A DNA stretch of 30,991 bases from an uncultured Bacilli bacterium (GCA_934098455.1 CAKOOU010000013.1:1-30991); one strand, 5' to 3'; shown: positions 7,585-16,491, numbered from the stretch's first letter. A program made the numbers and translations. Notes: generated from the letters alone by a model not told the origin.

Positions 7585-9489
7585 ATGGCAAAATATGATG
7601 AGAGTTCAATAAAAATACTTGAAGGTTTAGAAGCAGTTAGAAAAAGACCTGGTATGTATATTGGATCAACAGATAAAAGAGGACTTCACCATTTAGCATG
7701 GGAAATAATTGATAATGGTATAGATGAAATTATTAATGGTTTTGGTTCTAAAATAGTAATAACAATAAATGAAGATGGAAGTTTAACTGTGAGAGACAAT
7801 GGTCGTGGTGTTCCAATAGGTAAACATGAAAGTGGTAAAAGTACACCGGAAGTTATATACACTATACTTCATGCAGGTGGTAAATTTACTGAAAGTGGCT
7901 ACAAAGTTTCAGGTGGACTTCATGGTGTAGGTGCTAGTGTTGTTAATGCATTAAGTGAATGGATGAATGTAATAATTTATAGAGATAATAAAATAAGTGA
8001 AATAAAATTTAAAAATGGTGGTCATGTTGCTAGTAGTTTAAAAACAATTGGAACTACAAAAGAAACAGGTACAGAAGTAACATTTATGCCAGATAAGGAA
8101 ATATTTAAACAGAGAGATTTTTCTTTTACAACTTTATGTGAAAGAATGCAAGAAAGTGCTTTCTTATTAAAACAATTAACAGTTGAAATACATGATATCG
8201 CTGATGATAAACATGCAGTATATCATTATGATAATGGTTTAATTTCATTCGTAGAATATATAAATGAAAATAAAAATGCACTACATAAAGTAGTTCCAAT
8301 ACATGGTATTAAAAATGATATAGAAGTTGATATTGCACTTCAATATACAGATAGTTATAGTGAAGATATATTATCGTTCGTTAATAATGTAAAAACAGGT
8401 GATGGTGGAACACATGAAGTAGGGTTTAAAACTGGTATTACTAAAGTATTTAATGATTATGCTAGAAGTAATAATATATTAAAAGCTAAGGATAGTAATT
8501 TAGATGGTAGTGACGTAAGAGAAGGATTAACTGCCGTAATTAATTTGAAAATTCCAGAAAAATATTTACAATTTGAAGGTCAAACTAAAGGTAAGTTAGG
8601 TACACCAGAAGCTAGAAATGTTGTTGAAAGTATTGTTTATGATAATTTAAGATTCTTTTTAGAAGAAAATAGAGATACTGCTGTTACAATATTAGAGAAA
8701 GCTTTAAAAAGCAAAACAGCAAGATTAGCAGCTAGGAAAGCTAGAGAAGAAGCTAGAAATGGTAAGAATAAAAAGGGAGAAGCAAAAAGTTTAAGCGCTA
8801 AATTAACTCCACCTCAATCTAGAAATCCTAAAATAAATGAATTATTCATCGTTGAAGGAAATAGTGCCGGTGGAACAGCAAAGAAAAGTAGAGATAGAAA
8901 GTTCCAAGCTATACTTCCGTTACGTGGTAAAATTATTAATACAGAAAAAGCAAATGTTACTGATATATTTAAAAACGAAGAAATTAATACAATTATTCAT
9001 TGTGTTGGTGCTGGTGTTGGAAATGACTTTGATATAAAAGATATTAATTATGATAAAGTTATTATTACAACCGATGCCGATGATGATGGTGCACATATTC
9101 AATGTCTTTTATTAACTTTCTTTTATAGATTTATGAAACCTCTAATAGAAGCAGGACATCTTTATATTGCTATGCCTCCATTATTTAGAGTTGATTATAA
9201 TAAAGAAACAAAATATTTTTGGACTAATGAAGAATTAAAACTTTATACATCAGGTAAGAATAATTATAAGGTTCAAAGATATAAAGGATTAGGTGAAATG
9301 AATCCTGGACCATTTTGGGAAACTACAATGTGTCCAGAAACTAGAAATTTAATTAAGGTTTCTATTAATGATGCTGTATTAGCAGAAAAAAGAGTCAATA
9401 CTTTGATGGGTGATTTAGTAGAACCTAGAAAAGAATGGATTAATGAAAATGTTGAATTTTCATTAGAAGATGATTATAAAATTGCTTAA
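7585..9489 (+). CDS. parE: DNA topoisomerase IV subunit B
   Basis: ParE is the ATPase and TOPRIM subunit of topoisomerase IV, which decatenates daughter chromosomes. The 634-residue protein has the GHKL ATPase motifs (EIIDNGIDE, DNGRGVP, GGLHGVGASVVNALS) and the QTKGKLG loop. Its TOPRIM domain has catalytic Glu424 in EGNSAGG and the metal-binding DADDDG at about 497-502. RGLHHLAWEIIDN and the C-terminal QRYKGLGEMN...VEPRKEWI follow ParE more closely than GyrB. The start is the ATG at 7585 (MAKYDESSIKILEGLEAVRKRPGMYIG); the ATG at 7552 would add an unconserved tail. The usual EGDSAGG reads EGNSAGG here, which leaves the catalytic Glu intact. No parC follows, although parC is the normal neighbour. 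Confidence 0.92.
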   Translation: MAKYDESSIKILEGLEAVRKRPGMYIGSTDKRGLHHLAWEIIDNGIDEIINGFGSKIVITINEDGSLTVRDNGRGVPIGKHESGKSTPEVIYTILHAGGKFTESGYKVSGGLHGVGASVVNALSEWMNVIIYRDNKISEIKFKNGGHVASSLKTIGTTKETGTEVTFMPDKEIFKQRDFSFTTLCERMQESAFLLKQLTVEIHDIADDKHAVYHYDNGLISFVEYINENKNALHKVVPIHGIKNDIEVDIALQYTDSYSEDILSFVNNVKTGDGGTHEVGFKTGITKVFNDYARSNNILKAKDSNLDGSDVREGLTAVINLKIPEKYLQFEGQTKGKLGTPEARNVVESIVYDNLRFFLEENRDTAVTILEKALKSKTARLAARKAREEARNGKNKKGEAKSLSAKLTPPQSRNPKINELFIVEGNSAGGTAKKSRDRKFQAILPLRGKIINTEKANVTDIFKNEEINTIIHCVGAGVGNDFDIKDINYDKVIITTDADDDGAHIQCLLLTFFYRFMKPLIEAGHLYIAMPPLFRVDYNKETKYFWTNEELKLYTSGKNNYKVQRYKGLGEMNPGPFWETTMCPETRNLIKVSINDAVLAEKRVNTLMGDLVEPRKEWINENVEFSLEDDYKIA

Positions 9490-9494
9490 AAATC

Positions 9495-9653
9495 AAAAAA
9501 ATTTCAATTTATATGATTTTAAAAATTGGTTAAAAAAATCGTGCAGATTTTAAGATTTCTCTAGGGAGATTTAAAGAATCTGTGCGTTTTTTTGTGCAGA
9601 TTTTAAGAATCACGTTTTTGCATTATTTTACCTATTTTGTTATGGTTAGTTTG
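9495..9653 (+). repeat. 159-bp direct repeat, copy 1 (upstream of nuclease gene)
   Basis: Matches 10609-10767 base for base without gaps, with three differences. It contains an imperfect hairpin ending in T7 and two internal copies of GTGCAGATTTTAAGA (9541 and 9594). It ends 34 bp before the nuclease ATG. A weak promoter-like pair TTGCAT-17-TATGGT, with extended TG, lies near its end. Confidence 0.95.
9540..9593 (+). terminator. Terminator-like hairpin in repeat copy 1
   Basis: The outer stem cgtgcagatt / gaatctgtgcg, with G-U pairs, and an inner stem around CTAGGG form a 47-nt hairpin followed by seven T. It probably ends the parE transcript. The same structure recurs in copy 2. Confidence 0.6.
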
Positions 9654-9687
9654 GGCCCAAAAATAAAAAAGAAATGGAGGTGAAATT

Positions 9688-10557
9688 ATGAATCGTGAAC
9701 GTGTTTTATTAAAAGATAAAGTTGTAAAAAAACTACTCAATAGTGAAAACCCTACATGCCGTGAATATTTAGTTAGACTAATTAGTGCATCTACTGGTAT
9801 AGATGTTCGTGAATTAAGAAATAACATAGAATTAGTTACTCCTAATATTAATAGCAATTCTAATTATGTAAATAATGTAAGTGATGTAATGGTTAGAGAT
9901 GATAAAAATTATTACAATATAGAAATAAATTATAATAATGTTCCAATTGCAATAGTAAAAAATAATGTATATATGTATAGTAGTATACTAAGACAAATAC
10001 ATAAAAGTGATGACTATAAAAATGTTAAAGCCGTAATACAAATAAATATAGACAATTATGATTTATTTAAAAGAGGGGAATTTGTTTATGATTCTATGAT
10101 GATAGAAAAGAAACATCATATAATAAGAGATAATATGTTAAGAGTAATAGATATTAATCTAGATTTTTTATCCCAAATAGACTATAATGAAGTAAAGAAA
10201 GGGAATAAATATAATCTAGAAAAGTTATTATATTTCTTTGTATGTAAAGATAAAAAATTACTAGATGGTATTTATAATGGTAATGGTTTAATGAGAGATA
10301 TTAGTAAAATATTTAATATAGACATAGATTCTTTAGATGAACAACTATATTATGACTATGATGAATATATGAAAGAAGTTTCTTACGAACAAGGTGAGAT
10401 TGATGGCATTTTGAAAAATCAAAAAGAAATAATAAAAAATATGTTAAATAAGCATTATCCAAAAAAAGAAATAATGGATTTAACAAATCTAACAGAAGAA
10501 ACTTTAAATGAAATTATTGAAGAAATATCAAATGAAGATGTAAAATCTGAAAAGTAG
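9688..10557 (+). CDS. PD-(D/E)XK nuclease-family protein (Rpn/PDDEXK_2 type)
   Basis: 289 residues. The N-terminal half has the pattern of Rpn-like recombination-promoting nucleases: an Asp in SDVMV (D66), then YYNIEIN with E79, followed by a helix-rich stretch (YMYSSILRQIHKSDDY). The C-terminus has the GEIDG...MLNKHYPKKEIMDLTNLTEETLNEI pattern typical of the PDDEXK_2 'putative transposase' group, which ends in a helix-turn-helix-like repeat. A good GGAGGTGA site precedes the ATG. The gene is bracketed by a nearly identical 159-bp direct repeat and sits where parC might be expected. Such proteins occur in variable copy number and promote RecA-independent recombination in E. coli. Here a role in mobility is inference. 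The N/Q position after the Glu varies in the family. Confidence 0.7.
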   Translation: MNRERVLLKDKVVKKLLNSENPTCREYLVRLISASTGIDVRELRNNIELVTPNINSNSNYVNNVSDVMVRDDKNYYNIEINYNNVPIAIVKNNVYMYSSILRQIHKSDDYKNVKAVIQINIDNYDLFKRGEFVYDSMMIEKKHHIIRDNMLRVIDINLDFLSQIDYNEVKKGNKYNLEKLLYFFVCKDKKLLDGIYNGNGLMRDISKIFNIDIDSLDEQLYYDYDEYMKEVSYEQGEIDGILKNQKEIIKNMLNKHYPKKEIMDLTNLTEETLNEIIEEISNEDVKSEK

Positions 10558-10608
10558 TATCAGAAATTAAAAAATAGTATAAAAATGACATAATTTTGAA
10601 AAAAATTA

Positions 10609-10767
10609 AAAAAAATTTCAATTTATATGATTTTAAAAATTGGTTAAAAAAATCGTGCAGATTTTAAGATTTCCCTAGGGAGATTTAAAGAATCTGTGCG
10701 TTTTTTTGTGCAGATTTTAAGAATCACGTTTTTGCATTATTTTATCTATTTTGTTATGGTTATTTTG
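10609..10767 (+). repeat. 159-bp direct repeat, copy 2 (upstream of ssb)
   Basis: Same sequence as 9495-9653 at a constant offset of 1114 bp, with three substitutions. It begins 51 bp after the nuclease stop and ends 15 bp before the ssb ATG. The unit 9495-10608 thus has the form of a tandem or insertional duplication. Confidence 0.95.
10654..10707 (+). terminator. Terminator-like hairpin in repeat copy 2
   Basis: Same long imperfect hairpin plus T7 as in copy 1, with CCCTAGGG at the apex. It probably ends the nuclease transcript. Confidence 0.6.
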
Positions 10768-10782
10768 AAGGGAGGTGATGGT

Positions 10783-11112
10783 ATGAAAAACTTAGTATTT
10801 TTAATAGGAAGGCTTACAAGTGATCCGGAAATAAAGAAGACAGAAAGTGAAAAAAATCACGCAGTTATTGTAATTGCCGTTCAAAGAGATTTTAAAAATT
10901 CTGATGGAATATATGAATGTGATTTTATAAGATGCAATCTTTGGAATGGTATTGCTACTCAAATTGGCGAATATTGTCATAAAGGTGACTTAATTGGCGT
11001 AAAAGGTAGAATACAAAATAGAAGCTATGAAGAAGATGGAGAAGTAAAATATATTACTGAAATAATAGTAGACAAAGTAAGTTTTCTAAGTACAAAAAAA
11101 GAAGAAGATTAA
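10783..11112 (+). CDS. ssb: Short single-stranded DNA-binding protein
   Basis: A 109-residue OB-fold SSB (MKNLVFLIGRLTSDPEIKKT, VQRDFKN, CDFIRCNLWNGIATQIGEYCHKGD, VKGRIQNRSYEEDG). It lacks the usual long linker and acidic DDDIPF-type tip, ending in TKKEED, so it resembles the short SsbB type rather than a full replicative SSB. The ATG at 10783 is fixed by GGGAGGTGAT just before it; the longer open frame from 10696 runs through the direct repeat and is not coding. The stop codon overlaps the stop of the convergent minus-strand gene. It may serve recombination or DNA uptake; whether another SSB exists cannot be judged here. Confidence 0.9.
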   Translation: MKNLVFLIGRLTSDPEIKKTESEKNHAVIVIAVQRDFKNSDGIYECDFIRCNLWNGIATQIGEYCHKGDLIGVKGRIQNRSYEEDGEVKYITEIIVDKVSFLSTKKEED

Positions 11113-12116
11113 TTTTTGTTAAACATATCAAATTTATAGAACGGATTTATCTTTAACAAATTTAACTTCTTCTTCTTATTTTGTTCAATTGTTTCAATGT
11201 CGTAGCTCTTGTCATAATCGACATTATATACTAAAAAATTATTAATTAATTTAAATCTAATAAAATCATCATTTGGTAAAACATATTTATTGTTAACTAT
11301 ACATTTATTAATAAAATCTAATGTTTTTAATTGTAAAACAAAATCATTCATTTCGTCATGGTCGTACTCATCTTCTATTTCTTCATTTGCACTATCATTT
11401 TTATCTAATATTTCATCTATTTTTTCATCTAATTTTTGTTCATACATATATGTTTCTAGTTGAATATAATTATCAGATAAAATCATTCTTATTATAATCT
11501 TTTTAAATTCGTTAATATTTTCTTTTGTAACAAAATCAGTTTCATCAATAAAAACATTGTCTAATTTGTCTGTAATTAAAAACATATTTAAGTAGACATC
11601 CATGTCTGAAATATCATATACGTTAAGAAAATTAAATAATGCTTTTCTATATTTACTTGTAATAAATTCTATTTTAATAAAATTATTACTTATTCTATTA
11701 AATAAATCTTTATTTTTATTAATAGTATTATTATTTAAATCAGTATCCATTCTTAAATAACCATCTTTATCTACACCTCTAACTTTATAAGCAATATTCT
11801 TAAATGCTAATTCAGTTGTTTTAGTTTTAAAAAATATTTCATTTTCTAATACTTCATTTAAAGTATCAATATGATTTTTAACAAATTTTAAATATTCATC
11901 AATTTTATTTTCAATTGCATATATAACAGCATTCTTAATCAAAGTAACTTTATATTTATCAAAGAAATTCAAATTAAAATCTACAATATTTTTTACATTT
12001 GCTTCTAATTTAATAGTGTTAGGAAACTCAATAGACTCATCTCTATTTTCATATGTTTCTAATAATTTATCATTATAAATCATTCTTAATAATATACGTA
12101 ATATTTCATTTTCCAT
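11109..12116 (-). CDS. Unrecognised protein, 335 aa
   Basis: I do not recognise a family. It is hydrophilic and mostly alpha-helical, with no signal peptide or membrane segment, an acidic stretch near the middle to C-terminal third (NEEIEDEYDHDEMND) and a lysine-rich KKKKLNLLK near the end. A strong GGGAGG site precedes the ATG, and TTGATT-17-TATAAT (12141-12169) serves as promoter. It is the only plus-to-minus switch in the left half, and its stop overlaps that of ssb. Confidence 0.7.
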   Translation of the reverse strand: MENEILRILLRMIYNDKLLETYENRDESIEFPNTIKLEANVKNIVDFNLNFFDKYKVTLIKNAVIYAIENKIDEYLKFVKNHIDTLNEVLENEIFFKTKTTELAFKNIAYKVRGVDKDGYLRMDTDLNNNTINKNKDLFNRISNNFIKIEFITSKYRKALFNFLNVYDISDMDVYLNMFLITDKLDNVFIDETDFVTKENINEFKKIIIRMILSDNYIQLETYMYEQKLDEKIDEILDKNDSANEEIEDEYDHDEMNDFVLQLKTLDFINKCIVNNKYVLPNDDFIRFKLINNFLVYNVDYDKSYDIETIEQNKKKKLNLLKINPFYKFDMFNKN

Positions 12117-12140
12117 TAAAAAACCTCCCTGTTTTTAATT

Positions 12141-12169
12141 ATTATATAAATATAATGTAATTAAATCAA
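12141..12169 (-). promoter_or_regulatory. Sigma-A promoter for the minus-strand gene
   Basis: Reading leftwards, TTGATT (12169-12164), a 17-nt spacer, then TATAAT (12146-12141), 25 bp before the ATG at 12116. Confidence 0.65.
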
Positions 12170-12201
12170 TAACAAATTTATATATTTTAATAGGTGAAAT
12201 T

Positions 12202-12966
12202 ATGAAATTTTATAAAATTATTGGAATTATATCAATAGTAGTATTTTCTTTTTATTTAACAGATTTTGCAACAGAACTTGCAATTAACTCCAATCCTTTA
12301 ATGCAAACAATTAAAGATAGTAGTGATAATTATCAAGTTAGTAGCGTTAATGCAACAATTAAAGATAATACAATTATACCAGGTATAAAGGGTAAAAAAG
12401 TTAATACAATGGAAAGTTTTTTAAATATGAAAGATTTTGGCTCGTTTAATATTAATTATTTAGTATATGATAGTGTTGTACCTAGTATAACGTTAGAACA
12501 AAATAAAGATAAAGTAATAATATCAGGAAATAAAAAAATTAGACAAATAAGTTTATTAGTAAAAGATAATAATGAAATAAAAGAGTATTTAAATAAAAAT
12601 AATATAGATTATAGTTATTTAATAAATTATTTAAATGAATTTGATAAAGAAAATATAAATATAGAAAGTAATAAAAATAAATTTTTAGATTTAGATACAT
12701 TACTTAGAAAAAAAGATTTGAATAAGAAAATATGTATATTAGATTATTCTAATATTGAAATTTGTAAAAATAAAAAATATTATATTGTAAAACCTAGTAT
12801 AACATTAAAAAATAGTAATGTTGTTAGTAGTATAAATATGGTAGAAAAGGGAAGTATAATATTGATAGATAATAATTTAAGTTTAGATAATTTTAAAATA
12901 TTTTTAAAAAGTATTAAAAGTAAAGATTTGAAAATAGTATATTTAAGTGAAATAATTAAAGAATAA
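12202..12966 (+). CDS. Unrecognised membrane-anchored or secreted protein
   Basis: 254 residues. Residues 5-20 form a hydrophobic N-terminal anchor or signal (IIGIISIVVFSFYLTDF); the rest is predicted extracytoplasmic. The block NTIIPGIKGKKVNTMESFLNMKDFG, then YLVYDSVVPSI and KVIISGNK, resembles the N-terminal part of polysaccharide-deacetylase-like proteins of this lineage, but I see no NodB metal motif. Such an activity is therefore doubtful and I leave the function open. AGGTGA precedes the ATG. The gene is divergent from the minus-strand gene at 11109-12116 and 56 bp before cdsA. Confidence 0.65.
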   Translation: MKFYKIIGIISIVVFSFYLTDFATELAINSNPLMQTIKDSSDNYQVSSVNATIKDNTIIPGIKGKKVNTMESFLNMKDFGSFNINYLVYDSVVPSITLEQNKDKVIISGNKKIRQISLLVKDNNEIKEYLNKNNIDYSYLINYLNEFDKENINIESNKNKFLDLDTLLRKKDLNKKICILDYSNIEICKNKKYYIVKPSITLKNSNVVSSINMVEKGSIILIDNNLSLDNFKIFLKSIKSKDLKIVYLSEIIKE

Positions 12967-13022
12967 TATATTATTTTATAAAAAATTATGTTATACTTAC
13001 TTATAGAAATGGTAGGGATAAT

Positions 13023-13817
13023 ATGAAAAAGAGAGTAATAAGTGCAATAGTTATGCTAGCAATAGTTATTCCATTAATTATTATTGGAGGAATTCCATAT
13101 AGTTTAATGGTAGGGTTAATTGGATGCTGTGCTTATAAAGAATTAATTGATTTAAGAAAAGATAAATTAAATGAATATCCAAATTTAATGAAATATATTG
13201 GATTAATAAGTATGTTATATTTAATATATTGTAGTTATGAAAAATATGATATATTATTTGGAGTATCATATAAAGTATTGTGTACTATAATATTAGTTGT
13301 TTGTATACCAGTTATATTATATAAAGAAAGATATACAGTAAATGATGCATTTCATTTGTTAGCAGATATATTATTTCTAGGAATAGGATTTAATTTATTG
13401 ATATCAGTATATAATTATGGTATAAAATATTTTATATTATTAATTTTAATAACAATATTGACTGATACTTTCGCTCTATTTGGAGGTAAGTTAATTGGTA
13501 AACATAAATTTACTAAGATAAGTCCTAATAAAACTATAGAGGGTTGTATTATTGGGTCTTTAGTTTCAACTTTTGTATGTACTGTGTATTATATAAATAT
13601 TATTGGAAAAGTGGATAAACTACCAACTATTATTTTAACTATATTATTTTTGAGTATAATAGGACAATGTGGTGATTTATTCTTTAGTGCTATAAAAAGA
13701 GAAAATAATAAAAAAGATTTTAGTAAATTAATACCAGGTCATGGAGGCATACTAGATAGATTAGATAGTATTATATTCGTGATGTTTGCATTTATTTTAA
13801 TAATGAATTTTATATAG
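13023..13817 (+). CDS. cdsA: Phosphatidate cytidylyltransferase
   Basis: CdsA converts phosphatidate and CTP to CDP-diacylglycerol, the branch point of phospholipid synthesis. The 264-residue polytopic membrane protein carries the family signature near the C-terminus (SAIKRENNKKDF, then PGHGGILDRLDS) and the preceding GGKLIGKHKFTKISPNKTIEG segment. Several hydrophobic helices span the rest. It ends in TAG inside the AGGAGG site of rseP, the classic cdsA-rseP pair of Bacilli. Confidence 0.95.
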   Translation: MKKRVISAIVMLAIVIPLIIIGGIPYSLMVGLIGCCAYKELIDLRKDKLNEYPNLMKYIGLISMLYLIYCSYEKYDILFGVSYKVLCTIILVVCIPVILYKERYTVNDAFHLLADILFLGIGFNLLISVYNYGIKYFILLILITILTDTFALFGGKLIGKHKFTKISPNKTIEGCIIGSLVSTFVCTVYYINIIGKVDKLPTIILTILFLSIIGQCGDLFFSAIKRENNKKDFSKLIPGHGGILDRLDSIIFVMFAFILIMNFI

Positions 13818-13826
13818 GAGGTTATG

Positions 13827-14882
13827 ATGTTGACTTTAATAATTTTGATAATAATGTTAGGAATAATAATATTTGTTCATGAATTTGGTCACTTTATAGT
13901 TGCGAAGAAAACGGGTGTATATGTTGAAGAATTTGCACTAGGTATGGGGCCACAAATATTTAAGTGGAAAATAAAAAATGATCCAACAGTTTATAGTATA
14001 AGATTGTTTCCAATTGGTGGATTTTGTGCTATGGCTGGTGAAGTTGTTGAAGAGAAAGATAAAAAATTAAAAAAGAATCAATATATGTGTAATAAAAAAC
14101 CATATCAGAAATTTTTAATTTTAATTGCAGGTGTAACAATGAATTTTATTCTTGCAATAGTATTATTCTTTTTGCAAGGATTAATATGGGGAAGTTCTAA
14201 TCAATTAAGTTATGTAGGATTAGTAACAGAAAATTCTGCTATTTCAAGAAGTGGAATAACTGAAGGAGATAAGATAGTAAGTATTAATGGTGTTAAAACA
14301 AATACTTGGGATAAAATACAAGTTGCTCTAGCATTAAAAAGTGATACAGATTCATATGAATTTGTTGTAAAAAAACAAGATGGGTCTATTAATAAATATG
14401 AAGTTACACCTGACGTAGAAAAAAATGAAAAAGGTGAAGAAGTAAAAGTATTTGGATTTGGTGCTGGAAATACATTAAATAAAGGTTTAATAAAATCTAT
14501 TAAATATGCATTTATAAAATTCTATAGCGTAATTTCAAGTATGGCTTTGATAATAATAAAATTATTTAGTGGAAGCTTAGGATTAAAGAGTTTAGCAGGT
14601 CCAGTTGGAATGTATACAGTAGTAGGACAAAGTGCTAAATTAGGAATACAAAATTTAATCTATTTAACTGCTTACTTATCAGTTAATGTAGGATTTATAA
14701 ATGTTATACCATTCCCAGCATTTGATGGTGGTAGAATATTGTTTGTAATAATTGAAAAAATTAAAGGTAGTCCAGTTAGTCCAAAAATTGAAAATATGAT
14801 ACATACTATCGGATTTAGTTTATTAATGCTTTTAATGTTATTAATAACTTATCAAGATATTTTAAGATTGTTACACAAATAA
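13827..14882 (+). CDS. rseP: Site-2 intramembrane zinc metalloprotease RseP/RasP
   Basis: It cleaves transmembrane anti-sigma factors and signal-peptide remnants within the membrane. It has the zinc motif HEFGH (residues 18-22) in the first helix, a PDZ domain (about 120-190, with GDKIVSINGV) and the second active-site motif NVIPFPAFDGGR. Of the two adjacent ATG codons (13824 and 13827) the second has the normal spacing from AGGAGG, so I use it. The stop codon is followed without a gap by an in-frame fragment of the prepilin-family C-terminus. Confidence 0.94.
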   Translation: MLTLIILIIMLGIIIFVHEFGHFIVAKKTGVYVEEFALGMGPQIFKWKIKNDPTVYSIRLFPIGGFCAMAGEVVEEKDKKLKKNQYMCNKKPYQKFLILIAGVTMNFILAIVLFFLQGLIWGSSNQLSYVGLVTENSAISRSGITEGDKIVSINGVKTNTWDKIQVALALKSDTDSYEFVVKKQDGSINKYEVTPDVEKNEKGEEVKVFGFGAGNTLNKGLIKSIKYAFIKFYSVISSMALIIIKLFSGSLGLKSLAGPVGMYTVVGQSAKLGIQNLIYLTAYLSVNVGFINVIPFPAFDGGRILFVIIEKIKGSPVSPKIENMIHTIGFSLLMLLMLLITYQDILRLLHK

Positions 14883-15116
14883 GAAGAAAATGTAAATAGT
14901 TATCAAAATACCAATTCATTATATTGGTGGGCTTTTTCGCCAAGTATGTTTGATACTGATGGTAGTGACCGAACATTTAATGTAAGTTATAATGGTGGTG
15001 TTAATATGAATTTTGTAAATCGTAGTTATGCTTTTAGACCTGTAATTTATCTTACAAGTAATGTAGGAATATCAAGTGGTGACGGAACTAAAAATAATGC
15101 TTATGTTATAAAATAG
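14883..15116 (+). pseudogene. Orphan 3' fragment of the prepilin-like/DGR-target family
   Basis: 77 codons in frame directly behind the rseP stop encode EENVNSYQNTNSLYWWAFSP..., then YAFRPVIYLTS and SSGDGTKNNAYVIK before TAG. This matches the C-terminal block of the gene at 1-1356 (YWW-SSP...VAFRPTINL) and the SGDGTKDNPY tail of the genes at 4432 and 5867. It has no ribosome site of its own; the first in-frame ATG is at 14946. It could be a decayed gene end left by a recombination, a silent donor cassette, or part of a protein made by rseP readthrough. Base composition is normal for the genome, unlike the VR at 1147. Confidence 0.8.
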
Positions 15117-15129
15117 AAAACAAATTATA

Positions 15130-15159
15130 AAAGGTACTAGAAAGATAGTACTTTTTTTT
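15130..15159 (+). terminator. Intrinsic terminator behind the orphan fragment
   Basis: A 9-bp stem (AAAGGTACT / AGTACTTTT, one G-U pair) with an 8-nt loop and eight T. It ends the cdsA-rseP transcript before sufB. Confidence 0.75.
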
Positions 15160-15183
15160 GTATACTATTTATAGTGATTAAAT

Positions 15184-16491
15184 ATGAATGAATTAAATGA
15201 AGAATTAGTAAAAAAAATTAGTAAATTAAAAAATGAACCTGATTGGATGCTAGAATTTAGACTTAATAGTTTAAAAAGTTTTTTTGAGTTAGATAATCCT
15301 TACTTTGGACCTAAAATAGAATTAGACTTTAATAAAATTAATTATTATAAAAAAGTTAGCGATGAAAAAAATGATTGGAATGAAGTAAATGTTGAAGTTA
15401 AAAATACATTTAAAGAATTAGGTGTTATTGATGCTGAAGAAAAATATTTATGTGGAGTATCTAATCAATATGAAAGTGAAGTAATTTATCATAAAAATAA
15501 ATTTGATAATAAAAATGTTATATTTATGTCCACTGATGATGCGTTAAAAAAACATCCTGAATTATTTAAAAAGTATTTTAATAATTTAGTTAAATATAAT
15601 GAAAATAAATATACTGCAATAAATGGCGCATTATGGAGTGGAGGTACATTTATTTATATTCCTCCATATACAAAATTAGATAGACCACTTCAAAGTTATT
15701 TTAGAATAAATAGTGTATCTTTAGGACAATTTGAACGTACTATAATAATTGTTGACCATGATAGTGAACTTTCATATATAGAAGGATGTACTGCTCCTAG
15801 TTATAGTGAAAATAGTCTACATGCTGGTGTCGTTGAAATATATGTTGGAAAAAATGCAAAATGTAAATATAGTACAATACAAAATTGGAGTACCGATGTA
15901 TATAATTTAGTTACTAAACGTGCAATAGTAGAAGAAAATGGATTAATGGAATGGGTAGATGGTAACATAGGAAGTAAAGTTACAATGAAATATCCATCTT
16001 GTATATTAAAAGGTGATAATTCTAAAGGTAACTCAATAAGTATTGCATATGCTAAACAAGGACAATACTTAGATGCTGGAGCAAAAATGATACATTTAGG
16101 AAAAAATACAAAAAGTAACATAATAAGTAAATCAATTGCAGAAAATGGTGGTGTATCTAATTATAGAGGAACTACTAAAATTAGTAATAGTGCAATAAAT
16201 TCAAGTGCTAATATTAAATGTGATACAATACTTTTAGATGATATATCTAAAAGTGATACCATTCCTAAAAATATAGTATTAAATAATAGTAGTAATTTAG
16301 AACACGAAGCAAGTGTTTCTAAAATTAGCGAAGAAAAGCTTCTTTATCTAAAAGAAAAAGGATTAGATGAAGAACAAGCAAAACTAATGATAATAATGGG
16401 ATTCATAAATGACTTTAAAAATGAATTACCAATGGAATACGCTGTAGAATTAAATAGACTATTAAAAGGAGATGTATCATGCAAGATTTAG
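15184..16491 (+). CDS. sufB: Fe-S cluster assembly scaffold SufB
   Basis: A 435-residue SufB/SufD-family beta-helix protein. It has the SufB-typical N-terminus (EPDWMLEFRLNSLKSF), the SGGTFIYIPP segment, the EGCTAPSY motif, YSTIQNWS, and a C-terminal NLEHEASVSKI followed by LMIIMGFINDF. SufB normally works with SufC and SufD to build clusters supplied by SufS and SufU, but none of those genes is adjacent here. A GTGAT ribosome site precedes the ATG. The gene starts a new unit after the terminator at 15130-15159 and overlaps the next gene by 13 bp. Confidence 0.93.
   Translation: MNELNEELVKKISKLKNEPDWMLEFRLNSLKSFFELDNPYFGPKIELDFNKINYYKKVSDEKNDWNEVNVEVKNTFKELGVIDAEEKYLCGVSNQYESEVIYHKNKFDNKNVIFMSTDDALKKHPELFKKYFNNLVKYNENKYTAINGALWSGGTFIYIPPYTKLDRPLQSYFRINSVSLGQFERTIIIVDHDSELSYIEGCTAPSYSENSLHAGVVEIYVGKNAKCKYSTIQNWSTDVYNLVTKRAIVEENGLMEWVDGNIGSKVTMKYPSCILKGDNSKGNSISIAYAKQGQYLDAGAKMIHLGKNTKSNIISKSIAENGGVSNYRGTTKISNSAINSSANIKCDTILLDDISKSDTIPKNIVLNNSSNLEHEASVSKISEEKLLYLKEKGLDEEQAKLMIIMGFINDFKNELPMEYAVELNRLLKGDVSCKI

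Noticed and set aside
7585..9489. GyrB instead of ParE
   Set aside because: RGLHHLAWEIIDN, the spacing of motifs and the VEPRKEWI end fit ParE better. Some doubt remains without an alignment.
10696..10782. N-terminal extension of ssb from the ATG at 10696
   Set aside because: It runs through the repeat's T-rich hairpin region and gives an unconserved hydrophobic leader; GGGAGGTGAT clearly marks the ATG at 10783.
14883..15116. The fragment behind rseP as the DGR template repeat
   Set aside because: A template must match the VR at all non-adenine positions; this fragment differs widely from 1147-1278, including in length, and lacks the GC-rich NNC pattern.
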